Assembly: GCA_045133795.1 (NCBI GenBank)
Contig: JBGUUT010000046.1
Span: 1-38,951 of the forward strand
DNA: 38,951 nt
DNA from: RGIG8597 sp045133795
GTDB lineage: Bacteria > Spirochaetota > GWE2-31-10
Direction: 5' to 3'
The translations under genes were made by a program, and so were the position numbers. Below, piece by piece: positions 8,757-18,400 of this stretch. The notes beneath the pieces were generated by a model. It was given only the letters and a program-made list of their open reading frames with translations. It did not search any database and was not told the DNA's origin. Within the stretch, counting starts at the first letter, position 1. Every line of letters starts with the position of its first letter.

Positions 8757-10152
8757 GATTTCTCGCTTTTTTCCCAAATAGTGTTAAAAATATAATTTTA
8801 ATATCCCAAAAAAATGTCCAGTTTTCTATGTATTCGATATCAAACTTTACACGCATTTCGATATCAGAATCCCCTCGCCAACCGTTGACCTGTGCCCATC
8901 CGGTAAGCCCCGGTTTCACCCAATGCCGCACCATATATTTATCATATTTTTGATAAAATTCTTCTGTATGTTTTATCATATGAGGACGAGGTCCTACAAA
9001 AGACATTTCACCTCTGAAAATATTAAACAACTGCGGCAACTCATCCAGGTTAGTTTTTCGCAAAAAGTTCCCGATTTTAGTTTTTCTCGGATCATTTTCA
9101 TATGACTGCACAGTATCAGACATAGTATTTACAACCATAGTTCTGAATTTGTAAATATTAAACTCCCGATTTTTTAAACCGGTACGCTTCTGAATAAAGA
9201 ATACAGGTCCCGGAGAAGACAACTTCACTGCAAGAGCAACAACAAAAAATACCGGTGACAATATTATTATTGCAAAAAATGAAAAAACAATATCAAAAAT
9301 ACGTTTAAACATTCTGTTAAACATTCCTTCCAACGGAACATTTCTGATTCCTATCAGCGGCACTCCGTTAATTTCACGTATAGAAGGATGTCTTGAAACA
9401 ATCTGATAATAATTAGGAATTAATTCAACATGAATTCCTCTTTTTTCACAGATATTCGTAATTGTCGTTATTTTATCTTTTTGCGTCATAGGCAAAGTAA
9501 TAATTACATTATCAAAATGATGAGATTCAAGCAATTTTTCAATTTGAAATGTTTGCCCTATAATCTTTTTGCAAAATTTTTCATATTCAGCCGATTCATC
9601 GACTTCATCATTTAAGTCGCCGTCATCCAAAACGCCGGTTATTTGTATACCGAGTGTCGGAGAATGAATAATCATTTTGTAAAAATCAAAACCTTGAATC
9701 CCCGCACCAATCAAAAGATATTTCTTATTATTCACACCTCGTTTGCGAAGCCAATCAAACAACACTTTCAATATCATTCGTTCCGGCATAAAAATACAAA
9801 ACGTCACACAAGTATATATCCAACAAAAATTGCTGTTATACGAAAACAATCCTACCATTTGGCACAAACACAATGAACTCATTGCCAAGTACCCATATGT
9901 AATCATTGTTCCGATTATTTTTCTTTTAGAACGTAATCTAAATTTTTGAGGGTATTCTGCTTTTTCCAGAAATAAAAAAAACACAGTCATTAAAATAAAA
10001 AAAGTTAAAACTTCTTTAACAGTTATCTGAAAAAAATCTTCTTGCGTAAATGAAAAATATCTTGCTGCCAAATATCCTGCAACAAGAATAAATGCATCAA
10101 ACATAACAAAGAAAACTTGAAACTGATGGTTATATTTCTTAAAAAAATCCAC
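8746..10152 (-). CDS. Undecaprenyl-phosphate sugar phosphotransferase (WcaJ/CpsE-like)
   Basis: A 468-aa polyisoprenyl-phosphate hexose-1-phosphate transferase that would load the first sugar onto the lipid carrier for surface or exopolysaccharide assembly. Several N-terminal membrane helices (residues 10-125) are followed by a nucleotide-binding-like domain (KKYLLIGAGIQGFDFYK) and a C-terminal bacterial sugar transferase domain: KRIFDIVFSFFAIIILSPVF, GPVFFIQKRTG, NIYKFRTM, KTNLDELPQLFNIFRGEMSF, GPRP and KPGLTGWAQVNGWRGD. The start is GTG (10150-10152) with AAAAGGA upstream, and that site falls inside a small hairpin (10160-10174). Likely donors are UDP-sugars such as GalU-derived UDP-glucose. 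It overlaps the downstream lipoprotein gene. Confidence 0.9.
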   Translation of the reverse strand: MDFFKKYNHQFQVFFVMFDAFILVAGYLAARYFSFTQEDFFQITVKEVLTFFILMTVFFLFLEKAEYPQKFRLRSKRKIIGTMITYGYLAMSSLCLCQMVGLFSYNSNFCWIYTCVTFCIFMPERMILKVLFDWLRKRGVNNKKYLLIGAGIQGFDFYKMIIHSPTLGIQITGVLDDGDLNDEVDESAEYEKFCKKIIGQTFQIEKLLESHHFDNVIITLPMTQKDKITTITNICEKRGIHVELIPNYYQIVSRHPSIREINGVPLIGIRNVPLEGMFNRMFKRIFDIVFSFFAIIILSPVFFVVALAVKLSSPGPVFFIQKRTGLKNREFNIYKFRTMVVNTMSDTVQSYENDPRKTKIGNFLRKTNLDELPQLFNIFRGEMSFVGPRPHMIKHTEEFYQKYDKYMVRHWVKPGLTGWAQVNGWRGDSDIEMRVKFDIEYIENWTFFWDIKIIFLTLFGKKARNHAY

Positions 10153-10159
10153 AAAAAAT

Positions 10160-10174
10160 CCTTTTGAAAAAAGG
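10160..10174 (-). promoter_or_regulatory. Hairpin covering the sugar transferase ribosome-binding site
   Basis: On the minus strand CCTTTT and AAAAGG form a 6-bp stem with a 3-nt loop, and the right arm contains the AAAGG of the Shine-Dalgarno site that serves the GTG start 8 nt downstream. Folding would hide the site. The stem is AU-rich, so its effect may be mild. Confidence 0.35.
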
Positions 10175-10257
10175 TATCATAAATCGACAAATATTTATCA
10201 GAAATATAATCATTTGTCTATAATTCAGATTAAGTAAAATGTAGATTTAATTGTAAA

Positions 10258-11388
10258 TTACTTTAATACACATCGTTGTACACGTGAAGTTATGCAAGTT
10301 GTTATTTCATAACTTATTGTTCCGCAAAGTTTAGCCAAATCATCGGCATTCATTTTTGCATATTTTGATGAACCGAAAATCCATGCATCATCGCCGACTT
10401 TTACGTCTTCTCCGACAGAAACAACAGTCAAATCCATACTGATTCGTCCGCACTGTAAATAATCATGTCCGTTTATTCTCACAGAAAAACGTCCGGACAA
10501 CATTCTAGGAAATCCGTCACCGTAACCCAATGCCAAGGTTGCTAATTTTCCGTCTTCCGGAACAACATAAGTCGCTCCGTATCCTACCGGCGTACTTTTT
10601 TTTGCATATCGAGTATGTACGACTTTGCTGCAAAGATTCATCACCGGAATCAGTTCTGTTTTAGGATTTCCCGGAATTCCTTGAGAATATCCGTAAACCA
10701 TCATTCCCGGGCGAACCGCAGAACTTTCAGAAATAATCTTATTAAGATTATTTGATAAATTTTCTACACCGCCGGAATTACACAAATGATAAAAATCCGG
10801 ATTAACGCCGCAAGCTTTCAAAACATCTAAAGATTCACCAAACATTTTAACATGTTTCAACGTTATATTTTCATCTTCATCACTTTGAGCAAAATGAGTA
10901 AACGCCGAAACCACGTGCAATCTTTTACAAGACGCTAATTTTTTTGCAAATAAAGCAACATTCTCACTGTCGACACCGAGTCTGAACATTCCGGTATTCA
11001 ACTTTACATGAACATTAAAAATTTTATTTTCCTGTTCTGCTATTTTTTCCAATAGTTCAATATGTGTTATATCAGAAACCGTAAGCCCGATATCATATTC
11101 CAACGCCAATTTTAAATTATCAATATTCCATTCAGCACCGAGAATTATCATTTGCCCTTTTATACCGGCAAGACGTAATTCCAAAGCCTCGTTTATTCGT
11201 GCCAATGCAAAAAAATTAACATTGCAATCTTGTGCCAATCGTGAAACCAATATACTTCCGTGACCGTAAGCATTTGCTTTCACCGGCAAAATAATTTCTT
11301 TTCCGGGAAACTTTTGTCTTACGACATTTATATTATGCTCTAACGCATGAGAATCAATATACGCAATCAACGGATTCTGATATTCCAT
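10258..11388 (-). CDS. alr: Alanine racemase
   Basis: A 376-aa PLP enzyme interconverting L- and D-alanine for peptidoglycan synthesis. The PLP lysine lies in LPVKANAYGHG (Lys37) and the catalytic tyrosine in VGYGATYV. Other signatures are KLNTGMFRLGV, AVRPGMMVYGYSQG, LALGYGDGFPR and CGRISMDLTVV. The length matches the family. ATG is preceded by AGAAGG. It follows the D12 methyltransferase by 37 bp on the same strand and probably shares its transcript. Confidence 0.95.
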   Translation of the reverse strand: MEYQNPLIAYIDSHALEHNINVVRQKFPGKEIILPVKANAYGHGSILVSRLAQDCNVNFFALARINEALELRLAGIKGQMIILGAEWNIDNLKLALEYDIGLTVSDITHIELLEKIAEQENKIFNVHVKLNTGMFRLGVDSENVALFAKKLASCKRLHVVSAFTHFAQSDEDENITLKHVKMFGESLDVLKACGVNPDFYHLCNSGGVENLSNNLNKIISESSAVRPGMMVYGYSQGIPGNPKTELIPVMNLCSKVVHTRYAKKSTPVGYGATYVVPEDGKLATLALGYGDGFPRMLSGRFSVRINGHDYLQCGRISMDLTVVSVGEDVKVGDDAWIFGSSKYAKMNADDLAKLCGTISYEITTCITSRVQRCVLK

Positions 11389-11425
11389 ATTTTACCTTCT
11401 GAATACTAACCGAATAAGTTTGAAA

Positions 11426-13315
11426 TCAAACAGCAACGGTCTCTATAAAAACATTCTGATTTTTTTGTTTTTGCAACACTTCTACCAATTCATCGTATGC
11501 TGCACCGACATTCTTTTTTGATTCAGCCACACCTGAAATATCATCATGTGCCGAATGTTCCAATTTACGCAAAATTAAATGTTCCATATCATGAAATGCT
11601 TTTGAATTCATTACCGCCAAACCGCCCCACACCGGCATAGTTTGCGTAAAGTAAGCAAGTACTGTCTCCAAAGCTTTCAATGATAAAACATAAGCACTTG
11701 TATTATTAAATTTGTTCAGGTTCAAAACCATTTTTCCAAACAATTTAGGAAGCATGGAATATTGACCTTTGTCGTAAAGAAATTTCATCAATTCCAAATC
11801 TTGATACAATTCTTCATCTCTGGTAAGTGATGTTCCGACTTCCAAATCCATATAAATTTGTTCCAATACACTGCAAGGCAAATCTTTCAATAGATTCAAA
11901 GTCTGTTCTTGTTCCGTAAAGCTGTTGAAATGCGTTTTGAACTCCATTTCATAATTTTCATAAACCTTTGAAAAAACAAATCCGCTGTCACTTTTTTCAC
12001 AATCAAAACCTTGCTTTTTCAATAAATTACAACTGAAATCTTTCTGAAGGTCCACTTTTATTTTATCCAAGATTAAGAATTTCTTAATTTCATCCAATGC
12101 AGTTTCTTCTTTAGATTGTACCGCAACAAGCGATTTGTTTGCAGCCATATCGCAAACAACTTTCTTTTCTTCCGTACAATCTACCAAAATAACAAATTCC
12201 ACATTTTTAGTTTTAGTAGTTAACGCCTGTTTGCCGCCTCTGTATTTAGTATATTCACTCGAAACGATATTCATTTTTCCTTTTGACGATAAAATATCCA
12301 AAATATTGTCAAACGGTATAATTCCGTCGGTAGAATAACTAATCATCAAATGTTCTGCATTTATATTATCAATCAATTTTTTAAAATCTGCTTCCGCCGA
12401 AGATTTATAACAGAATGTAGATTTTGTCTTTGTCCAATCTGTTCTTATTGCTGATTTATTAGTTTTCTTTCCGTCTACAATAATATTTTTATTTACATCC
12501 GGTTTGTCATTACGTGCAATAGTATTAAGCAAATGATAATTTGAACCGTATTGATGTTGATTGTACGGCGGATCCATATAAACGATTCCGAAGCGAGTAT
12601 TTTGAAGCTTTTCAGATAATTTCAAACAATCTTCATTGTAAACATAACCTTTACCCGGTAAAAGAACCGGTTTTACAAGCTGTAATGTTTTTAAAATTCG
12701 TCCTAAAGCATCGCCGTGAGTTCCGCCGAATCCGCAATGAAAACCTTTGAAAACTCCGGATGTATTTGCACGTGTAGAAGCCTCATGTAAAAGAAGAGCT
12801 AACAGTAAACATTTTTCATCTTCATTTATCACACCTTGACTTTCCCATTTCGCAATTTGAGCTCTTATTCCGTCAATGCGAAGTCCGTTTGCACGAGAAT
12901 AGAACATTCTTTCATTTAAAATATCCGGATTATTATCATCTGCCGGGCAATAATATTCACTGATATATCTATCTTCTTCAGCTACATCGCTAATCATATT
13001 AAGATATTCCAATACCGTATCGATTCCGCCCAATTCAGCAAAACCGTCTTTTAAAATAGAAGAATCAAGTCCGACAAAAGCACGATTGATTAAATAAGAG
13101 TATTCCTCCCAATCATTGCAGTGAACTTCAAATCCCAATGACTTTGCCATTCTCGAAACTACTCCCGTACCGGCAAATAAATCTAAAAATTTTGAATTGC
13201 TGTTTATATCATGTGAAGTACTTTTAATTCCTTCCAAAATTAACGGTAATAACTTTCGCTTATTCCCCAAATAAGCAATCAGATGTTTTTCAACATAATC
13301 TTTATTGTAGTCCAT
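11426..13315 (-). CDS. D12-class DNA N6-adenine methyltransferase with long C-terminal extension
   Basis: A 629-aa protein whose first ~355 residues are a D12-class (Dam-like) adenine methyltransferase: AYLGNKRKLLPLI (target/SAM motif), FLDLFAGTGVVSRMA (motif I, SAM binding) and YMDPPYNQHQYGSNYHLL (motif IV, catalytic DPPY). Residues about 390-629 have no recognised motif and are rich in charged helices; they could be a target-recognition or regulatory domain. No restriction endonuclease gene is adjacent, so it looks like an orphan methyltransferase, although the C-terminal region could in principle hide another activity. ATG is preceded by GGGGGAGGG. It is the first gene of a minus-strand group with alr. 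Confidence 0.85.
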   Translation of the reverse strand: MDYNKDYVEKHLIAYLGNKRKLLPLILEGIKSTSHDINSNSKFLDLFAGTGVVSRMAKSLGFEVHCNDWEEYSYLINRAFVGLDSSILKDGFAELGGIDTVLEYLNMISDVAEEDRYISEYYCPADDNNPDILNERMFYSRANGLRIDGIRAQIAKWESQGVINEDEKCLLLALLLHEASTRANTSGVFKGFHCGFGGTHGDALGRILKTLQLVKPVLLPGKGYVYNEDCLKLSEKLQNTRFGIVYMDPPYNQHQYGSNYHLLNTIARNDKPDVNKNIIVDGKKTNKSAIRTDWTKTKSTFCYKSSAEADFKKLIDNINAEHLMISYSTDGIIPFDNILDILSSKGKMNIVSSEYTKYRGGKQALTTKTKNVEFVILVDCTEEKKVVCDMAANKSLVAVQSKEETALDEIKKFLILDKIKVDLQKDFSCNLLKKQGFDCEKSDSGFVFSKVYENYEMEFKTHFNSFTEQEQTLNLLKDLPCSVLEQIYMDLEVGTSLTRDEELYQDLELMKFLYDKGQYSMLPKLFGKMVLNLNKFNNTSAYVLSLKALETVLAYFTQTMPVWGGLAVMNSKAFHDMEHLILRKLEHSAHDDISGVAESKKNVGAAYDELVEVLQKQKNQNVFIETVAV

Positions 13316-13454
13316 AGACCCTCCCCCGATTTTTATTTCGGAATTCTGAATTTTTCCTTAACGTATCAAATGTGAAAAGAACAAAGATTTCATTTTAATT
13401 TTCTTGCCTGAATGAGTAACTTTAGGTGCAGATAAAATTAAGGAGACAAAAGAT

Positions 13455-14645
13455 ATGAATGACAAAAATCAAAATCTTTCCGAAAAACCATCTGTTTATA
13501 ACCAAAACATTTTAGAAAAGGCATTTTCATTCTATAACAGAAAAGATTTTGAAAAAGCCGAATATTTTTTTGCATTAGCTTTGGAAGAACATGAAAACGC
13601 TAAAAATTATTTTTTCCGAGGAAAATGTTTTATGAACCTAAAACAGCCTCTTGCAGCAATTGCCTGTTTTGAAAAAGCAAGAAACTTTGCTCCTAAAAGT
13701 TTTTGTATTTATACAAAAGGAATTATCACATTATTGCAATTGAAGTTCCCGGACAAAGCACTGGAATGGATAGATAAAGCACAAGAACTGAAAATAAAAA
13801 CCACACAACTTATTGCATTAAAAGGATGTGCATTATTACAAAAGAAAGCCTACCGACAAGCCGCAAACTGCTTCAGTTCCGCTATAAAAAACGGAATAAA
13901 TACCGCAGATATTTTTTCAAAACTTGCAATCTGTTTTTTCTTTATGCACGATTACAAAAATGCACGTATATTTTTTTATTTTGCACATCAAATCATTCCG
14001 GATAATAATAACCTCAAAATAACTTTATTGTATTATGAAGCTCTCTCATTGGGAAAAAACGGTCAATACCAAAAAGCTCTTGCAATCTTAAATAAGATTC
14101 CGGCAATTTACAAAAGCAGTAAGTTCGCCGAAATTCTTTACCTGCAAGGGATTTGCTATTACCGCTTAAAAAAAATAAATAAAGCTCTTTTTTATATAAA
14201 CGCCTCAATCGGAGAAAATCCGGAAATAAGTAACTGTTACAAAATAAAAGCAGCAATTTTAAAACACATGAATATGCAGAAACAATCCATAAATTGTACG
14301 GAAAAAGCAACACAAATCGAAAATGAAAACAAAAGAAGAAAAATACAAATGCAACAACTTATAGAAAAAGAGGCAAATAATTTAAAAGACAAAATTGAAT
14401 ATTACGAACAGCAAACCGCCATTTACAATAAAAAGCTAAAAGAAAATCCTTTTGACGCCGGTTTGTATGCAGAAAAAGCAGCTATCCTTTTAGAGTTGCA
14501 ACAATACCATGAAACTATTTCATGCTGTAATAACGCCTTAAAACTAAATCCCAAAGAAAAAAACGCCATAAAAGAAAAAAGTCGAGCGTTATTTGCTTTG
14601 GGACGTTATGAAGAAGCTCTGAATTGTATTATTTCGATAGATTAA
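13455..14645 (+). CDS. TPR-repeat protein
   Basis: A 396-aa protein made mostly of tetratricopeptide repeats, for example AFSFYNRKDFEKAEYFFALA, KNYFFRGKCFMNLKQPLAAI, YEALSLGKNGQYQKALAIL and a C-terminal pair KAAILLELQQYHETISCC / KSRALFALGRYEEALNCI. A lysine/glutamate-rich coiled segment (about 285-330) separates the last repeats. There is no signal peptide, so it is probably a cytoplasmic scaffold; no partner can be named. ATG follows AAGGAG. Its 3' end overlaps the convergent phosphodiesterase gene by 17 bp. Confidence 0.8.
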   Translation: MNDKNQNLSEKPSVYNQNILEKAFSFYNRKDFEKAEYFFALALEEHENAKNYFFRGKCFMNLKQPLAAIACFEKARNFAPKSFCIYTKGIITLLQLKFPDKALEWIDKAQELKIKTTQLIALKGCALLQKKAYRQAANCFSSAIKNGINTADIFSKLAICFFFMHDYKNARIFFYFAHQIIPDNNNLKITLLYYEALSLGKNGQYQKALAILNKIPAIYKSSKFAEILYLQGICYYRLKKINKALFYINASIGENPEISNCYKIKAAILKHMNMQKQSINCTEKATQIENENKRRKIQMQQLIEKEANNLKDKIEYYEQQTAIYNKKLKENPFDAGLYAEKAAILLELQQYHETISCCNNALKLNPKEKNAIKEKSRALFALGRYEEALNCIISID

Positions 14646-15177
14646 AACTTCCCAATTCTTCGCCGTCAAGATTTTTCAAAGTAAAACACGAGTTTTCATA
14701 AATCATATAAGAATGTTCACTGTTTTCTTTTGGAATAGAAACAGAACCCGGATTTATAAAGAAATAATCGCCGCTTTTTTTCATTACCGGAATATGAGTG
14801 TGCCCCTGTAAAAAAACATCGCCGGGCTGCAATGCCGGAAGTTTATTTTCATTATAAATATGACCGTGTGTAGCAAACATCAGTCTGTCATCTAAAAACA
14901 TCAAAAGAGATTCAGACAAGACAGGAAATTCCAAAACCATTTGGTCTACTTCCGCTTCACAGTTACCACGAACACAAATAATTTTATCTTTGACGGCATT
15001 GAGCATAGAAATGACTTTTTTCGGTGCATAATCTTTGGGCAAATCATTACGCGGTCCGTGATAAAGTAAATCCCCCAATACCAACAAACGTTGCGGTTTT
15101 TCTTTCGCAAAAGCATTTAATAACTTTTCACAATAAAACGCACTGCCGTGAATATCCGATGCTATCATTAATTTCAT
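14629..15177 (-). CDS. yfcE: YfcE/MJ0936-family metallophosphodiesterase
   Basis: A 182-aa calcineurin-like phosphoesterase. Metal-binding motifs are all present: SDIHGS (residues 7-12), LGDLLYHG, VRGNCEAEVD, ATHGHIY and QGHTHIP, followed by FINPGSVSIPK, which is typical of YfcE. Family members hydrolyse phosphodiesters with Mn2+; the physiological substrate is unknown. ATG is preceded by GAGGTG. It converges on the TPR gene with a 17-bp overlap. Confidence 0.88.
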   Translation of the reverse strand: MKLMIASDIHGSAFYCEKLLNAFAKEKPQRLLVLGDLLYHGPRNDLPKDYAPKKVISMLNAVKDKIICVRGNCEAEVDQMVLEFPVLSESLLMFLDDRLMFATHGHIYNENKLPALQPGDVFLQGHTHIPVMKKSGDYFFINPGSVSIPKENSEHSYMIYENSCFTLKNLDGEELGSFNLSK

Positions 15178-15450
15178 AAATCACCTCTTTGTTTTCTGTA
15201 TATAAAATCTTTTAATAAACACAATTATAAAAAATTATATCACATCTATACCTCTAAAAAAAACGTGATTTATACTGTTTCAAACATTTTCCAATAATAA
15301 ATCTGCGAGAATACACGATTCACTTTTTTTCATTGTTATTTTTTTTATTTTACAGTATAAGGTTATGCTTATTTTCACAAACTCTAACGAGGAACGAAAA
15401 TCTTAATCATATAATTTTATTTATTTCATAAAATCAACCAGGAGTTATCG

Positions 15451-18400
15451 ATGAAATCACTAGGTATTTGTTTGGGAGCATCAACAATTACTGCGGTAAA
15501 AATGGAGAAAACTGAAGGTAAAAAACCGGAAGTTCTCGAAGTAATATCGCGTTCTCATGAGGGAAACGCAAGAAAAACTTTTATCGACATTTTAAATGAG
15601 GTAAAACCGGAAACATTCGACAGAATTACAATTACCGGTCGTAAGTTTCGAGAAAATGTGAAGCTTTCAAAAATTGCCGAACCGAATGCTATTGAATATG
15701 CACTCGATTATTTAGATTTAGATACAGAAAAATACAATATCTTAGTTTCTGCCGGCGGTGAATCCGTTTTGGTATACGAACTGGACAAAGATCATAAAAT
15801 TACTCAAGTTCACATGGGAAATAAATGTGCTTCCGGAACAGGAGAATTCTTTCTTCAACAAATCAGACGAATGGATTTAAATGCCGAAGAAGCAATAGCT
15901 CTGGCTGAAAATCAAGAACCGCATAAAATTGCGGGACGTTGTTCCGTTTTCTGTAAATCAGACTGTACACACGCATTGAACATCGGAGAACCTAAAGGTG
16001 CCGTAGTTGCCGGTTTGTGTAAAATGATTGCCAATAAAATTACAGAGCTTATTTCTGCAATAAAACCGCGAAATATAATCATGGTCGGCGGAATTTCACG
16101 CAACAAAATCGTATTAAAATATCTGGAAAAAGAAGTTGATAAACTTTACGTTCCTGAACAGGCATACTTTTTTGAAGCACTCGGAGCTGCACTTTACGCA
16201 CTTGAATATGAAACAGAAAAATATCCGGGTATCGAAACTGTTTATGAAACAGGAAAAAGTTCATTTGAGTTTTTAAAGAAACTTTCAGACTTCGAACACC
16301 TTGTATCATTTAAAAGCGTAGAACACGCAAAACCGCAAGAAGGAAAACATTATACTCTCGGTGTGGATGTCGGTTCTACTACTACAAAAGCTGTTTTACT
16401 TGATATGGATACAAATCAAATTGCGGCGGATGTATATTTACGAACAAACGGAAATCCCGTAGAAGCTGCAAGAAATTGTTACCGTGAAATCAAAAAACAA
16501 ATCGGTGACAAAAAAATCATCATCGACGCTCTTTCTACTACCGGTTCAGGTCGCCAAATCGTCGGACTTCACGCATTTACTGAATGTGTAATCAACGAAA
16601 TTATTTGTCATGCCGCTGCCAGTGTTTATTTTGACAAAGACGTAGACACTATCTACGAAATCGGCGGACAAGACGCAAAATATACTTACATTGTCGACGG
16701 CGTACCTGCCGATTACGCAATGAACGAAGCATGTTCTGCCGGAACGGGAAGTTTCTTGGAAGAATCTGCTTATGAATCATTGGGAATCAAAACTCAAGAA
16801 ATCGCACCTATCGCTTTAAAAGCTGAAAATCCGCCGAACTTCAACGACCAATGTGCCGCTTTTATCAGTTCTGATATAAAAGTTGCGGCACAAGAAGGTA
16901 TCAACCGTGAGGACATCGTAGCCGGACTTGTTTACTCTATATGTATGAACTACACCAACAGAGTTCGCGGAAACCGTAAGACAGGAAAAAAAGTTTTCAT
17001 GCAAGGTGGTGTTTGTTATAACAAAGCCGTACCTGTTGCAATGGCAGCTCTTACCGGTCGTGAAATAATTGTTCCGCCGGATCCGGGTTTGATGGGAGCA
17101 TTCGGTGCTGCTATCGAAGCAAAAAAACGTATCGAACACAATTTACTTCCTAAAGGAAATTTTGACTTGGACACATTGATTGCCAGAGAAGTTTCTTACG
17201 GTAAGACATTCAAATGTGCCGGCGGAACTGAGCATTGTGACAGAGGCTGTGAGGTTCTTACTATCATAATTGACGGAAAAACTTATCCGTTCGGCGGTGC
17301 ATGTAACAAATATTATAATATGTTACACAAAGTTCAATATGAAGAAGAAAATCTGGATTTAGTTGCCAGACGTGAAAAAATGTTATTCGAAACATTCGCA
17401 CCTAAAGGTGATGATTTACCTGAAAATGCAAAAGTTATCGGTATAAATCGCTCTTTCTACACAAATACATATTTTCCTTTATATTCTCACTTTTTTACAA
17501 AACTCGGCTTTAAAGTCGTAACTCCGGACAAATCATTAAAAGACGGTGAAGAAAGAGCATTGGCTCCGTTCTGTTATCCTATGATTTTGGCACACGGATT
17601 TTTCAAAAATCTTGTAGATTTAAAACCGGACTATATTTTTATGCCGCACCTTGTTCAGCTTGAAACTGAAGGAAAATGTGATGATAAATTCTGCGGTCAA
17701 ATAGGTCACAGAAAAAGTTGTGTTTTCAATCAAGGCGAACCGTTCTCTTTAAAAACAGCATTTAAGTCCGAATTGGAAAGCAATAATATTAAAATGTTAA
17801 TTCCGCTTCTTGATTTTTCACGCGGTATCGATTTGGAAGAAAATACACTTTGTAATTTCGCCGTTAAAGAATTGGGTGTTGATGCAAATGCAGCACATAA
17901 GGCATTCAAAGAAGCCGTAAATAAACAACGTGAGTTCTTTAGTGAATGCAAAAAAATGGGACAGACTGTTCTTGATAACCTCAAGAATAATCCGGAAAAA
18001 ATGGCTGTAGTTCTGTTCGGTCGTCCTTATAATGCATTTACGGAAAAAGCAAATCTGGGAATTCCTCGAAAGTTTACTTCTCGCAGTGTTGAAATTATTC
18101 CTTACGATTGTTTACCTTTCGAAAACGAAACATTTGAACCGTTCATGCACTGGGCAATGGGTGAAATGATTTTAAAAGCAGCACAAGTTGTGAAAAAAAA
18201 TCCTCAATTATTTGCTGCATACATCACAAATTTCAGTTGCGGTCCGGATTCATTCCTTGTTGAACTTTTCCGCGGTGAAATGGAAGGTAAACCGTCTTTG
18301 ACATTGGAACTTGATTCACACAGTGCCGACGCCGGTGTAAACACTCGTATTGAAGCATTCCTTGATGTTGTTAATTTTTACAAAGAGTTATTGAAACAAA

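Noticed and set aside
15178..15450. Possible RNA gene or riboswitch before the activase
   Set aside because: The region is very AT-rich without stable conserved structure; only promoter-like sequence (CAGTATAAG near 15353) is visible.
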